64,000 nt of DNA from Akebia trifoliata (lineage: Eukaryota; Streptophyta; Magnoliopsida; Ranunculales; Lardizabalaceae): positions 15,395,443 through 15,459,442 of the forward strand of contig CM030716.1 in the NCBI GenBank assembly GCA_017979445.1, given 5' to 3'. Shown here piece by piece: positions 45,540 to 58,490 of the stretch. Below the pieces are notes generated by a model. The model ran no database searches. It was not told the origin of the DNA and was given only the letters and a program-made list of their open reading frames with translations. Position numbers and translations under genes: made by a program. How positions within the stretch are numbered: position 1 is the first letter of the stretch; every line of letters starts with the position of its first letter.

Positions 45540-47200
45540 GAACAATTAAATTAGAGGGCTTCTAACCAATGCTAACCTTTGAAGTTCGTAGGCCCAAGTA
45601 GATATTTTAATACAAAATATGTACAAATAGAAATGAAATATTTTCATTTCATTATTTCAATTCTTTTGAGAAGTAGAACATAAGATGGGTTAGATTTTAT
45701 CTGAAATATGAGTGATACAAATTTAGTGGGATTGGTCCGAATAAAAAATGGGTCGAAGATGGTTCGATGTCCCTTAATCTGAGTTGGAAATGGATCCATC
45801 CCTATATCTGAATGATATAATGCTTTGAAAATTATATTTCTAGGCTTTCAATACATTCATTTCTATTACTTTAACATAAGGTGAATTCTTATAGAAATAA
45901 AAAAGAATATATTGCTAAAATTGAATAATATAGCAATTGACAAAGAAGTATAATAGAAAAAGTAGTGAATGACTTGGAATTATCTGACCCAACTTGAATC
46001 AAGCAATTCGATCGAGTCGAATCAGAATCAAATGAAAGCATTATGATTCAGATATGATTTTAGCTTACACGCCCCAAAATTCCAACATGAATCCTGAGGA
46101 TTCATCAGTCAAAATCTTGAAGTATGAGATAAATACACACATAACCTGATTGAACAATCACATACAATAATACCTATGAAATGAAAATATACACAATGGA
46201 AATGAATATCTGATAAACTAAAGAAATTAGAGTAAATTGAAAACTAATCATTATCAATTAATAACATCAATTCCATAATCCATAAATAGACCATACGATA
46301 ACAATCTCCTAAATGCAACTTCTAAAAATACATCAAGTCCCACAATATGAATTAAAACACAACCACTAAACTACTAAGGTAATCTTCAAGCTGACGGAGG
46401 TTGTAAATCCTCAGTGGACTCTTCAAGGGACATTTGCGAGTAACTCTTCATATGTGGGATCCTTAACAAGTAATAAATCTGAAATGTAAGATAGGGTGAG
46501 TAACGGATGAATGTTACTTAACAAGATGAACGTCGTTCTAACAACAAGTCATACATGTACGAGTAATCAACTGAACAGTTAAATAATGCACATTTTCATA
46601 ATGTAACATATGATAAATATCTAAGCATAATCAATAAACAGTTAATATAAACTTCAATCAATCATTTCTGTCATTTATAATTATTCATACCACCTTTAAA
46701 TTGTAAATCATCTATTAACATCATAAAAGAAAGAAAAAATGCATAATACAAATATTGCGGTGTATTTGATAAAAGAGTAGAGGAACACATCGATATAACC
46801 GTCTCGGTTATGACAATTCGATATTCCAGATTTCAAATCCGACGTGAAAACCCATTGTTATAATCTGATTTTGTGGTCAGTCTAGCATCCTACTATTTGG
46901 GTGAGCATTTATCCGGCTTAAACTGGTAGTTGACTAAGAACCCAATACTAAGTTCAACTAATAGTGAGATTGTTTGTTTGATTACTACAAACTAAAAGTG
47001 ATCACTAACTAGCCCAAGAGAACCCTTGTATGTAATGCATGTGAATTCCAACTAGCTCTACATTATACAAAGATCGCATTTACACACAAAGTTCCCTAAA
47101 AATCTATGTTTTGCATGGACTTTGAAAAAATACTGAAATTCCCTTTTGTGTCAACTCAGGATGCTAGCCACAGGCAACAACCCAATCGACTAGTTGGTCA
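45540..47200. other. Intergenic DNA with no recognised gene
   Basis: AT-rich. No open frame above 60 codons. Parts such as GATAGGGTGAGTAACGGATG (about 46491) have the look of old retroelement DNA but could not be assigned. Confidence 0.5.
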
Positions 47201-47218
47201 AAATAACTAGTATAGGGA

Positions 47219-48321
47219 TGTACACCATAAAAAAATCATCTTTGAGAAATTCATGTTGAGATTTGCCCTTTACTTCTACGAGTTTGAGACAGATTGGAAC
47301 CTTTTGCGTGCTATAGCTAAGTGTTGGAATCTTTATCTCCGTATTTTTCATATTAGGCATATGCACTTGTGTCCTATTCGTGAAGAATATTGTGGCATCA
47401 TGGGGATATCTATTTCAGGACCTCTAGTCAGGCCCTCGTTGAAGATAGGATATTTGGGTGACCTTGCCACAAGACTATACATCTTAAAAGAAAAAGCCAA
47501 GACCCTAGTCCATAACAGGAGATTGGATTTAGTACCTTTATTAGGCCCATATCGCTCCCACAATCATCCTATAATTATAAAACCAAAAACTTGACGAGCC
47601 ACTAGAGAATATCGATTGTGCTTAGGAATCTTAGCTCAATACAGTTTGACCTACAAAAGTGATGGTCAAATCATCTATGAGTCCTTCATATACATAGCCT
47701 CCCAACTCTCAAGGAAAGCCAATCCTTTATATCTCATTCTAGTTGAAACCTGATCAAGTCTAAATGCCATGAAAGATGATGAGGGAGTAGGCTTCAAAGG
47801 AAGTCCCCACCTACTTTATATGTGACTTTATGACATTCTTAAAATTATGGACATTCCCTCAACCCTCGAGTATGGGTCAGAATATTTTTCTAAAAGAAAC
47901 CTGATAGTACGTCACAACTCAGTCAAAGCTTGGAGCAAATGATTAGATTCCCGTCTCGTCTGTCATATTGGTTTAAGGTGTCCTTGGGAGATGACGGATT
48001 ATCCTGTTCTATGTACCAGAGGATCCTATTATGTTCATCTAACTGGACGGGAGAAGACATCTTTTTACTAGCCTAACTTGATCCTAGAATAACACGGAGT
48101 ACCTATAGACTTCCCTTTCCCTCAACAAAAAAAGATTTCTTTCCTCTCGAGCCATTGACTGAAAAGTTAGTGCATCTTATTGAGAAGGCTTGGAACATCT
48201 TAGGGTATCTAGATGGACCAATAAAGTTCAAAGAACCAGTTGTTAGAATCACGCAAAACAAGCCTGATTGCTCTAGTAATATTGAAGACTAGCAAAACAA
48301 AGCCACTCCATGCAAAAAATA
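47219..48321 (+). pseudogene. Gypsy-associated extra ORF (PMD/DUF7745-like), copy A
   Basis: It matches copy B at 60834-61939 over its whole length: RIFHIRHMHLCPIREEYCGIMGI, SGPLVRPSLK, HNSVKAW and LIEKAWN. The start codon position of copy B is GTA here, and stops occur at 47593 and later. Proteins of this type are common in plant genomes upstream of a gypsy gag gene (recalled as DUF7745); the function is unknown. Confidence 0.65.
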
Positions 48322-48499
48322 GTTTAAATCAGATTTGTTAAAACTTGTTATTCAATAAAAACTTTATTTGTTAATAATTTTCAATAGTTCAATAAAATTA
48401 TTTTCCTTTTGAATAATTATTATATGAATGAATTGTTTAATGGATTGGTGCACATAATTCAATAAAATCTCGGGATTCATTAAAATGTTATCAAGGGGG

Positions 48500-48670
48500 T
48501 AACACTAAATTGATTAAATTCACTTTCGATGGGGTTACATGGTTATCATTGCACCTAAGCTCAATCGTTAACCACCTTGTTAGGGTCATTAGTTTGGTCA
48601 ATTAGAACAAACATCAACACCAAGTGAATCGCCAAAAATGGCTTCAAAATCTCTCAACATTACACACTTA
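48500..48670 (+). pseudogene. Start of gypsy gag, copy A (truncated)
   Basis: GGGGTTACATGGTTATCATT through CAAAAATGGCTTCAAAATC aligns with 62136-62260 of the second element, where gag begins. The similarity stops at about 48670 and what follows to 49260 is not recognised, so most of gag, protease and RT are deleted. Confidence 0.5.
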
Positions 48671-49289
48671 TTCCGTGAAAATTACAGTACTTCAGTCTTG
48701 TCGATTGTAAGTAATGTCTCAAGTCCTCAGTCCGTAATCAATCCCATTGTGGGTACTTGTCTTGAGTTTTCATAAGTCATTTGGGTTAGCTAGAGTCCAG
48801 ATTATTTTATCTATTAAACGAGGTCATATTTTCTTTAAATCGAGTCTATCCCTTTTATTTTTATGAGTCGAGTTAGTCTGTCGTCCCATCTAAATTAAGG
48901 AAAATTTTTAATACCTTGAGCACATTAACTAATTAACTAATAATCTGGCTTCAAGGATAGATTCCTTTAAAAAGGAATTCCCTTCTGAATGAGAAGATAA
49001 ATGTCGTGCTCAACCTCTAATCGAGGAAGCAAAGATCATTAACCTCGAAACAAAAAAATAATTCTTACGAAATTCAGATAGAAACTATCTTATCCTTAGA
49101 GAAATTTGATGTGGAGATAAATTCACTCAGAAATTTTAAAAGACTTGTTCATGTGGTCTTATAAGGATATGTTGGGTGTAGGCTTCGGTATTGTCCAACA
49201 CAGAATAGATACTCGCTCGACAAAATAAAAATATCAATGAAATCAAAGAAAATGTTACAGAATGTATCAATGTTATCCTCACTGCATCT

Positions 49290-49940
49290 CTAGTTGCATA
49301 GTTCATCCAAGCAAATATCATCAGTCGATACGGGTACCTTCGAAATTGATCTCTGATAACGAATTACACTTCAAAGCCGAGGTTAATACTCTATGTTCAA
49401 AGTTCAAGATCCGGCATCACAAATCATTTCCCCATCGTCCTTAGACTAATGGAGTGGTTGAATTAGCCAAAAAAATCTCAAGACAATCATCAGTAAGATG
49501 TGTCAATTACACCGAAATTGGTCAGAGAAGTTATCATTCGCACTATAGGCATATCGCACTTCAATACGATCTTCCACTAAAGTCACTCCCTATTCCCTAT
49601 TATATGATATGGAAGCTGTCTTGCCAGTTGGAATGAAAATCTTATTTCTCAAGGTTTTGCTGGAAAGTCAGTTGTTAGAGGTAGATTGGGCTCGTCAGCG
49701 GTATGAAGAACTAAATTTGATCGAAGAAAAATGACTTAAAGCTTTATACCACGTGCAAACTTATCAGAGAAGAGTTACTCACACGTTTGATAAGAAGTTC
49801 AAAGTTCGCCACTTACAAGTCAAGGATTTAACCATCAGACTTTAAAGAAAATTGAGCACTCCTCCTCGACCATATGAGGTAGTCTAAATCAAATTAGAAA
49901 GATTTATTCATCAGAAACGAAACACTACCCGTAAAAATCG
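49290..49940 (+). pseudogene. Gypsy integrase C-terminal remnant
   Basis: In shifting frames it reads VPSKLISDNELHFKAEV (second catalytic Asp), KIRHHKSFPHRPQTNGVVE (catalytic Glu), TPYSLLYDMEAVLPV, ARQRYEELNLIEEK and LKALYHVQTYQRRVTHTFDK, all typical of Tat-lineage gypsy integrases. Stops and frameshifts abound. Confidence 0.85.
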
Positions 49941-50489
49941 TCAGACTTCAAGATCATAATTGAATTAAACTATCATAACTAACAAACCTTGACCAAATCA
50001 AGCGGTACTGCATTTAAGGAAGCCATCTTCAACTGAATCGATTTCCCCGCTATCCAGTTCAACATCTCCTTTCTTAGCCCTTTGCAGTCTGTTTAAAAAA
50101 AATGAAAAGGAATGTTTTTTTTCTTTCTCAGCCCAATCACCTAACACATGGGAGGGAATGATTTTGAAATACGTTTTGGTATGATCCCAAAGTTCCAGGG
50201 TACGTAAGCAACTTGAGAAGTTATTTCAGGACCGACCACGTCAAAATAAAAAATATATTTACTCTCCCACAAAGAGACAATGAAAAAAAATTCAAAAGAA
50301 AAAGTGTTATTGTCAAAATAGGGAAGAAAATTCAAAGAAAAAGAAATGCCACACAAGGTGCATTCGGATTTTTGAGCCTCAAACTTCCTTTCTTTCTATT
50401 CCCAGTCCTAAGTTTACCTATGGAAGTCCTTTTAAGTACCATGCAAAAAGTCAAGGAAAGTAGCAAAGCATGATCAAGCAGTAACACTA

Positions 50490-50960
50490 GAAATTTTAAA
50501 AAGTAGAAAAAGAAAAAAATCTTTTAAATTAAAAATCCGAAAGAGAGACTTAGAAAAAAATTAAGGCAAGCTCGCAAGGTTGAAAATCTAAAAGGACGAC
50601 CTTAGCGACAATCAGAGAAAAAGAAAAAAGAAAGAAAAAAAAGCCTACTAGGTTGAAAACTCGAAAGGGTGACTTAGGCAAAAATTAAGGCAAGCTAGCA
50701 AGGTTGAAAACCGAACGGATGGCTTTGACAACAATTAGAGCAAAGAAAAAACTTAAATAAAAAAATTGTAAGCTCGTTATATCGAAAACCTGAAAAGACG
50801 ATCTAAGGAAAAGCTAGAACACCTTCACTAGATTGAAAACTTGAAAAGAAAATCTAGGCAAAAGTTAGAGCAACTAAAAATCAAAAGAAAATCTCCGTTG
50901 AGTTGAAAAGCTAAAAAGGCGATCTGAGCTAAAACATCAGAAGTTTGAATAACTAAGTTT
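50490..50960 (+). repeat. Degenerate tandem repeat of about 60-70 bp in the gypsy 3' region
   Basis: Units with the pattern AGGTTGAAAACxxGAAAGG, GACTTAGGCAAAAATTA and GCAAGCT recur six or seven times. They lie between the integrase remnant and the LTR. Confidence 0.7.
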
Positions 50961-51639
50961 CAATACCCAACTTAAACTAGGTAAAAACTCAGAAGCCAAG
51001 AGTATCTTGTCTACGATTGATCTAAAAAATTTTGCTTCCCTAAGTGAAGCAAGAGGGAGAAGGGTAGATTTCTACGATGAATCTCAAAAGAAAATATTTT
51101 GTTCTCTTAAGCCTAACTCAAAATCTTCAATATAAAAAATCAAAATTAAAAGTTGAATCTTTATTACGCTTGTAGTAATCAAATATTTCAAACCTTCATA
51201 ACAAGGGGTATTTTTTTTATAGCATGTAGTTTTTCCCTTTATACTAGGGGCATTTGTTTTTTTTTTCGAACTGTGTTCAATTATCTCCAATGTAATATTT
51301 CCTATCAAACTAGGGGTATTTTGTTCTCAAGCTTGATCAATGTTGATCCTAAAGGATAATGGGAACCCTGAATTTTAGATTACCCTCTTGATAGCAATTT
51401 TTTTAAAACTCCTATGGTTCAAAGGCAGTTAAAACTTGGGTTTAAAATTCATAAAAATTTTGAAAAATCTTGAGATTCAAACAAAAACATTTCTCATCTC
51501 ATATTTGATTTTGCCTAGAGAATAGCTCATCACCTATTCACCCAGAATAGTAAATATGACATTCATTCTTTCCCAGATTTATTCATTCCTTATCAAATTT
51601 ATTTATTCTTTCTCAGATTCATTCTTTTTTTTCTCTTCT

Positions 51640-52085
51640 CAGATTTTGCTTAGACCTCTGAGATTTATCTCAAATTTTGCTCAGACCTTCTGAGATTTAT
51701 CTCAGATTTTGTTTAGAACTTCTGAGATTTAACCCAAATTTTGCTCAGACCTTTGAGATTTATCTCAGATTTTGTTTAGTTTTTACTCAAACCCTTTGAC
51801 ATTTATCTCAAATTTTACTTAGACCCTTTGAGATTTAGCTTAGGTTTTGCTCAAACCTCTGAGATTTATCTCAAATTTTGCTCAATTTTTACTCAGATTT
51901 TACCCTCTAAGATTTATCTCAGATTTTACTCAGACCCTCTAAGGTTTATCTCAGATTTTGCTCAGATCCTTTGAGATCTATCTTATATTTTGCTCATATT
52001 TTGTTCAAATCCTCTATGATTTGTTTCAGATTTTGTTCAGACTTACTTAGACCTTATTCAGATTTCACTCAGATTTATCATACTG
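51640..52085 (+). repeat. Minisatellite, about 30-40-bp unit
   Basis: TGAGATTTATCTCAGATTTT followed by GCTCAGACCTT and variants is repeated more than ten times. Each unit contains the short palindrome TGAGATTTATCTCA. Confidence 0.85.
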
Positions 52086-52341
52086 AGTTTTCAATTTTGA
52101 AGTTCATCATCTTCTTATCTTGAATGCGCAAATTGGAGATGCACATTTTTGAAATCATCATTACGTAATTGCACACACATGCACTTTTGTTCCATTTACA
52201 TCGATCAAGGAAAATTTTCTAAAATTCAAGGATCTAACGCCATCAGTGAGAGCTCATGCTTGAAGACCTGACAACTTTTAGTTCAGGAAGAGTGTCACCC
52301 TTAATGTTCCGAACGTCCCGACGAATTGGTGCAAAATGAAC

Positions 52342-53774
52342 TGTCACTAGCTTCGCCATTTTTGCACTCGCTCGATTAATCAACTCGTCAACAAGATTGC
52401 GACGATTTCCAATGATGGATTAATATTCTAATATTTTTTGTTATTAATAGATGTGTTTCCCAAATTTGGATGAGATATTTCAAACAAGCAAAAATTAGAA
52501 ACCACGCTACGCTAGGAAAATATGGTCTTAAACATAGAAATCATCATTTTCAGACATAAAGGAGTTTTACGAGAAAAATCACTAAAAATGATCAAATTAC
52601 CAAAATACCCCTAAACATCAAAACATCCTTAGAGTCTACATTACGCTTAGGAAAATCCTTTCGAACTCATAAAATAACAAATAAATTAAAATACCCTCAT
52701 AAGGTCTACAATCATTTCATGTCAAAAACCCATAAGTGACACAAACCGACACTCTCAATGAATTTCTTACGAAAAATTGATTTCAAAACGTCGAAAATCA
52801 ACCTTTCTACTCAAAAGCCCTCTTTGAGGGCAAAACGATCATTTTTCAAATCCTAAAAATTAAAACATTAATTAACGTAAAGTGAGATCTTAATAAATTA
52901 AATTAAAATTTTTAAACAAATAAAATCAATTAATTAAGCCCACGGGTTAAATTTTAAGTGATGGTCATTTATTTAAGTGGGGTCCACATGATATTTAATA
53001 AATAACCCTCCATCGGGAGTTTTAAAGAATTAAAAATATAATTTAAAAAAGAACCCTCTATTGGGGGGTTCTCCAAAAACTAAAATTTTTTCTCATTCTA
53101 CGTAAGATTCAAAATCCTAATTGAAATAACTTAACCTTATCTCTAAAAAGTCTAATCAAAACTTTAATATTTCAAAAAGTTCTATAAAATGGAGCTTCCA
53201 CAACCTAAATTCCCAAGTCAAATTTTTTTTAAGGAAATAGAGGCCAAAAACTCCCCGAAGATTTTCCAAAATCCTAAATCTGAAGTCCCAAGTCCTTACC
53301 TCACACCCAAACCCCATTTTTTACCTAAACACACCCAGAAATTCTCAAAAAATACCTTGAAAAGTCAAAAAGATATTTAGATTTAGAAGGGGGATACCTC
53401 ATCTCGGAGATCGAAAGCAGAGTTAATGACGAAGACAAAAATAGAAAGACTCACACGAGAAACACTCTTTGTCAGTTATGAGGGAATCGATCGTCGTAAT
53501 CACCCTGGTAAAGAAGGTATTTTTTATTTTACTTTTAAGGTCATTTTTGCAATGTAAAATCTTTGGGAAAAGTAGAGACCGATGTTCGTCAAACGGGATT
53601 GGTGCCTAATACTTTCCAATCCCGTAACGTTATCCAGGCCCATAGTTTTTTTTTTCGTGATTCAGTACTGCATATCCATTTAGAGTCAATGTTTCGGTTC
53701 CTAGACCGTAAAACTAGGTGGCGACTACCAAAAAATAAAAAGTGAATCTGCACTCGCAAATCGACGGCGTTTTT
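52342..53774 (+). repeat. Gypsy LTR A
   Basis: It is recognised by alignment with LTR B: CATTTTTGCA near the start, GATTAATCAACTCGT, AATGATGGATTAAT, CGCTAGGAAAATAT, ATTACGCTTAGGAAAATCC, and TCAATGTTTCGGTTCCTAGA near the end. It is followed by AGTGGCAATTCCACTAAGG, a worn form of the GGCGACTCCACTxGGG primer-site motif. Roughly three-quarters identical to LTR B by eye, so these are not the pair of one young element. Confidence 0.75.
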
Positions 53775-54463
53775 AGTGGCAATTCCACTAAGGATAGTTT
53801 TTTATGATCAAATTTGAAAATCCAAAATATTAGTGCATTACAAAATCAACCTAGTTTTTTTATTTATTTTATTTTTTATTTGTTTATTTATTCATTTATT
53901 TTTGTTATTTTGGCTCAATTGTGGATCATTTGATTGGTTTTTGAGTATTTTATTTTTGAATTTTTTTTCTCTATGGTCCAATCTAGGGTCACCATTGATA
54001 ACCCGAAATAATTCAAGTTTGCAAAAAATAATAATGAATTGAGGATGGAGTGATGGTGTTTGAGATGAAGAGCCAGGGGATTTTTTTTAAAATAAGAATT
54101 AAAAAAAAAATTAGTGTTGCTGTGCATGGTGTGTAATTAGTAATTTTTTCCTTTCCCTTTCTCAATCTGTGCGTGTGCGTGATGAATGGTATCAAAGAAA
54201 GGAAATAAAAAAATAAGGGTTCTATCTTTTTTCCAATTCTCTTTTTTGTTTTTCAAATCATTTTTTTAATTTTTTTATTGCTTGTGTTATGCTGTTGCTA
54301 ACAACAAAAACATAAAATGTGATTTTCTTTCAAAAGAAAATGAAACAAAAATCATGGAAAATCCAAATTCTACGATGTACGCTTTTGATTGCTTGGTTTT
54401 TATCGATTATCTTTCCGTGATGTTTAAGGTTGTGAATCTTTTTCTCTGAATTTCTTTAAGAAA

Positions 54464-54925
54464 ATGGTGATTTTTGATCAAGGTGAAGAAAGTGTTCCTC
54501 ACATAGATGGAAACCAGATGTCTGATTGGTTCTTTGTGGATATAGAAAGCTTGTCTAATGGCATCAATAACAAAGACATCACTTTAAATTCAAGGATTAC
54601 TTTGCAGAGAGGCCTTAGTCCAAAAGGGTATGAAAGATGAGAAAGGATCACAACTAATTTAGCTTCTACTGTTGGTGTTGAAAATGGATCATCATCTGAT
54701 GTTAATAAGTCCAACATTGTCCACTTGGTACCAATAGGACTCACAGAGCCAATCAACATAAAACCACAATCGATCATCAAGATTTTAACTGAAAACATAT
54801 CCAGAAGACACGACAAAAAGCCATCTATTTTGATGCTTGATCCTTGGGGGCTCCTTTGGATTCGCACCACCTTGTCGAGCATGGGGATGATGATACTAAT
54901 ACTTAACTCTTTCCACTGGTAAAAC
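54464..54925 (+). pseudogene. Captured fragment resembling a small plant membrane protein gene
   Basis: Starts MVIFDQGEESVPHIDG, then SDWFFVDIESLSNG and LNSRITLQRGLSPKG before a TGA at about 54638. The same frame family resumes as ILMLDPWGLLWIRTTLSSMG with a hydrophobic tail (LILNSF). It resembles, from memory, a plant-specific protein that ends in a single membrane helix. Preceded by 5'-UTR-like sequence. Not functional. Confidence 0.45.
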
Positions 54926-55114
54926 CTGTTAACATTCTTCTAGTGTATAGAATTTAGAATAGATAGACAGATCGCTTCAACACTCCTAGATTCAATATTA
55001 ACTCACGTAGCAGTACAAGGAATCAAAGCAACAACAAAAATCAATAGTAGTTGTTTTCTTTAATTTGTTTTTTAAAAGCAAAAATAAAAGTCCGTTGTGT
55101 TTTTAAAATCAAAG

Positions 55115-55400
55115 ATCTTTTTCAAGCTGGCGTTGCAGAGATTTGTAGTGTCCGTACATATCATCATCATTGGACAATGAAGACAGGTCGGAAAAGCTGT
55201 GTGGGATAGATCTCGATAAGGGATACGAAAGCGGTGGTTCAGCTGTGATTTTTAGATCTAGAACCATGGCTGACGGAGCCATCTCTTTTGATCCGTTTAG
55301 TGTTTCTTCTCCCCCAAACCACAATCGCAGAGAGACAAACAAAATTTTCACTCCAATTTTTGCTTATAGCACACAAATTGACTTGATTACAAACAAGTTG
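55115..55400 (-). pseudogene. Captured 5' UTR and first exon of a 26S proteasome ATPase RPT3-like gene
   Basis: On the minus strand an ATG (55282-55280) opens MAPSAMVLDLKITAEPPLSY and continues to NDDDMYGHYKSLQRQLE, matching the N-terminus of RPT3 up to the point where homology stops (QLE; the family goes on with a coiled-coil segment). About 55 codons plus apparent 5' UTR are present, opposite in orientation to the surrounding gypsy sequence. It cannot make a working ATPase. Confidence 0.65.
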
Positions 55401-55881
55401 GTGTGGTAGTATAATCTTTCTCTTTTTTTGTTATGGGTTGTGTTTTTAGTTTGTTTTTATAACTAGTAATAGGTTTTTTTAAAAGAAAAAAAAAGTCTTT
55501 TGTGTTTTGAAAATCAATTTGTTTAAAATAAAATAGAGGCCTTTTTGTATTGCTTTCTAAAACAAAAATAATTTGTTTAAAAAAGATAAAAAATAAAAAG
55601 AAAAGACATCACTCCCTATCTCCACAACTATCATTCTATCCTCAATTCAATATTCCTTAAAATCTCGATTTATTTTGGGTTGTCACAAGCGATTATTGAT
55701 TGAACCATAAGAAAAAAAAAAGAATCCTTTCTATTTTCGTTCATTAAAAATATAAAAAAAATATAAAAAAGTTTTTGTGCCTACTTCAATGATTGGTCTA
55801 ATTGATCGTTCTTTGATGTAAACTAATTAATTTTCTATGCCATGATCCTGATCAATATATATTTTTGATGCGCATGCCTGA

Positions 55882-57033
55882 TGTAGACACCCCATTTTTG
55901 CATTTGCCTGATTAATCAACCCGTTAATCTGAATGCAACGGTTCCCAATGATGGATGATTATTCCAAGGCTTTATTTGTTACTAGATATGTTTTAGAAAT
56001 TCGGATGAGGTATCTCAAACTAACAAAACTATAGAAATCGCGTCACGCTAGGAAAATATAACCCCAAAAGCCTAGAAATCATCATTTTTCAAACAAAAAG
56101 AACTTCACGATAAAAATCATTAAAAAATGATCAAATTACCAAAATACCCCTAACCTCAAAACATCCCTAGAGCCTACATTACGCTTAGGAAAATCCTTTC
56201 AAACACATAAAACAACAAATCAAAACCAAATAAACCATTTTGCCAATTTTCACAAAATTTGACAAAATTACGAAAATGTCCTTCATAAAGTTTACAACCA
56301 CTTCGCATAAAAAATTTCATAAATGACACAAACCAATATTCCCATTGAATTTCTTACGAAAAATCGATTCCAAAACATCCTGGAACATTGAAAAACGACT
56401 TATCTAAAAAGAACTTAAAAAAATCTATAAATAAGGGTCTCTACAACCTATTTTCGTATCAAAAAGTAAATCCTAAAAAAAGTAGGTCAAAAAGCTTCCC
56501 TAGCCTCCCCTAAATCTAATTTTGAAGTCCTAATTCCTTACCTAACATCCATACCCCAACTTTAGCTTAAAAAAACACTTAGAAACCCTTCAAAAACACC
56601 TAAAAATCCATAAACAACTCAGAAAAATTCAGATCTAAAAGGGAGGTACTTTGTCTTGGAGATTTGAAACAAATCCGGTGACAGAACAAAACGAGGAGTG
56701 CTGTCCGAGGAGCTGTTCTATTAGATCTGAGGGAACAAAATCACTGCGTTCGTAAAGATAAATATTTCTTATTTGTTTTTAGTAGTTAGGTCTTTTTAGC
56801 AATGTAGTCTTTTTGAAAAATAGTAGAGATTGGCGTTTGTCAGGCGGGGTTGGTACCTAATACTTTCCTACCTCATAACGTGATCCCCAGACCCGTATTT
56901 TCTTTCGTAGATTAGTATCATTTACCTTTTAGAGTCAATGTTCGGTTCCTAGACCGTAATAACTAGGTGACGACTCCCAAACCTCAAAAGTCAAAAGTGG
57001 ATCCGCACACCTCGCGGATCGAGAGCGCTTTTA
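55882..57033 (+). repeat. Gypsy LTR B (5' LTR of the right-hand element)
   Basis: It starts TGTAGACACCCCATTTTTGC and ends GAGAGCGCTTT at the primer-site motif TTGACGACTCCACTAGGG (57034-57051). Length about 1150 bp. Confidence 0.8.
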
Positions 57034-57599
57034 TTGACGACTCCACTAGGGATCATTGAGGATCAAACTTGAAAAATCCCAAGTATGGGAGCATTGCTAA
57101 AATGACTTAGACTGTTTTTAGTTGTTAGTTTATCTATTTTTTATTTTTGTTTTTATCATCCTTTTTAGTTCAATTATTGATCGTATGTTTGGATTATGAA
57201 TATTCTGCTTTTGCATGTTAGTATTATTATTATTATTTATTTTTATTTTTTATTTTTTTACGGTTCAATCAAGGATCATTTGGAATGACCCCGAATAATA
57301 CGAGATTTCAAGATGGTTTTATTGAGGAAGGGATAATGATTATTGGACCCTGATTTTTTTTATTACATGTATAGACATATATATATTTTAGGTATATGTT
57401 TAATTGGTCGTTTGACAATGTTTTTAAAAAAAAATAATAATAAAAATAAAAAAAAAATTTGTTTATTTTATTTTTATGTGTTCAATTTTTTTAAAAGGCA
57501 GGTTGTGCTGTCCGTTGACAGCAAGCAAAAAAAACAATCAAGAAAAAAAAAAGGAGTTTCTTTTTAAGCATGATGCTGCCAAACAGCATATTGGGCTGG

Positions 57600-58490
57600 T
57601 GTGCCGTTAGCAAAATGGCATTTTTCTACTTATATCTTCTTCTCCATGTGACTAGAAAGGGTGCAACAATGTCCCTCCTTCCTCTCTCTCTCTCTCTCTC
57701 CTCTTCGAGGATATCTTGTTAAGCTAGAGTCACAACAGAAGTTTGTTCGTGAACCAAATATCATCCTTCTTCATTTTTTTTTAAATATTTGAACCCTCTC
57801 ATCTCTCTATGATTTTACTCTAACTGGATCGAATCTGACCACAACTGATGAGAAATTGAGCGGAAATCAATCTGAACATCCTTAGTTCTCAACCCAATAT
57901 CGAAGATCAATGAAGTTATTACAGTGATTTCGTCCCAGATTTGATCGAAATTGGATAAGAAAGAACTTCAAAAGTGGGATACGAAACCGAATGAGTGGTT
58001 TAATGAGTTTCTTAGCGAGTTTGAGGTTCAGATTTTTCAAGTCCGACATGAAATGGCAATAATTTTGATGGTAGATCTTGTTATGGAATTCGAAGGAAGT
58101 TTTGGCCATGGCTGATGATTTGAAAGTTTGAGATTCTTAGTTTAAATAGAAGCCTTTTGAGTTTGGAGAACAGATAATATCTTGTGTTTTTTGAAGGGTT
58201 TGGAGACGAAACTGTGCATAAATTACAGGTATCGAGCTTGACTACAATGGCTACTAGTTATGGATCTTGCAAAGTGAGCAATTCTGTGTCAGATCAGTTC
58301 CCGATCGAGATGAGAATTCTCGTTGTTGACAATGATGGTACTTACTTGAGAATGTTAAGGCAAATGCTTGTATCGTGTTAAAATTTGCTACGAAGCAATT
58401 GACGCTTTTAATATTCTTCGGATAAGCAAATTGGTGATGAGGTGATTCAATTGCTCCAAGAGAGAAAATCTAACAGCAATTTTAATAAAA
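57600..58490 (+). pseudogene. Captured 5' part of a type-B response regulator gene
   Basis: An ATG at 58247 opens MATSYGSCKVSNSVSDQFPI and continues MRILVVDNDGTYLRMLRQML, the start of the receiver domain of type-B ARR regulators (normally VVDDDxTxL). After a stop at 58379 a shifted frame gives CYEAIDAFNILRISK and then VIQLLQERKS, just before where the phospho-acceptor Asp block would come; that block is absent. The CT-rich stretch before it (57686-57701) looks like a plant 5' UTR. Confidence 0.6.

Larger units (their letters stand above)
53775..55881 (+). other. Gypsy leader A between LTR A and LTR B
   Basis: It begins with the primer site and T-rich leader similar to 57034-57320, including CCCGAAATAATTCAAG, but then carries host-like gene fragments at 54464-54925 and 55120-55400 in place of retroelement genes. 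It ends directly at LTR B. Confidence 0.6.

Noticed and set aside
51640..52085. Regularly spaced repeats resembling a CRISPR array
   Set aside because: Units are degenerate and contiguous with no unique spacers, and this is a plant nuclear genome; it is a minisatellite.
54499..54882. 127-codon frame on the minus strand
   Set aside because: Antisense shadow of the captured membrane-protein fragment, whose plus-strand reading has family-like motifs.
57882..58109. 75-codon minus-strand frame (MAKTSFEFHNKIYH...)
   Set aside because: Lies in the apparent 5' UTR of the captured response-regulator fragment and matches nothing I know.
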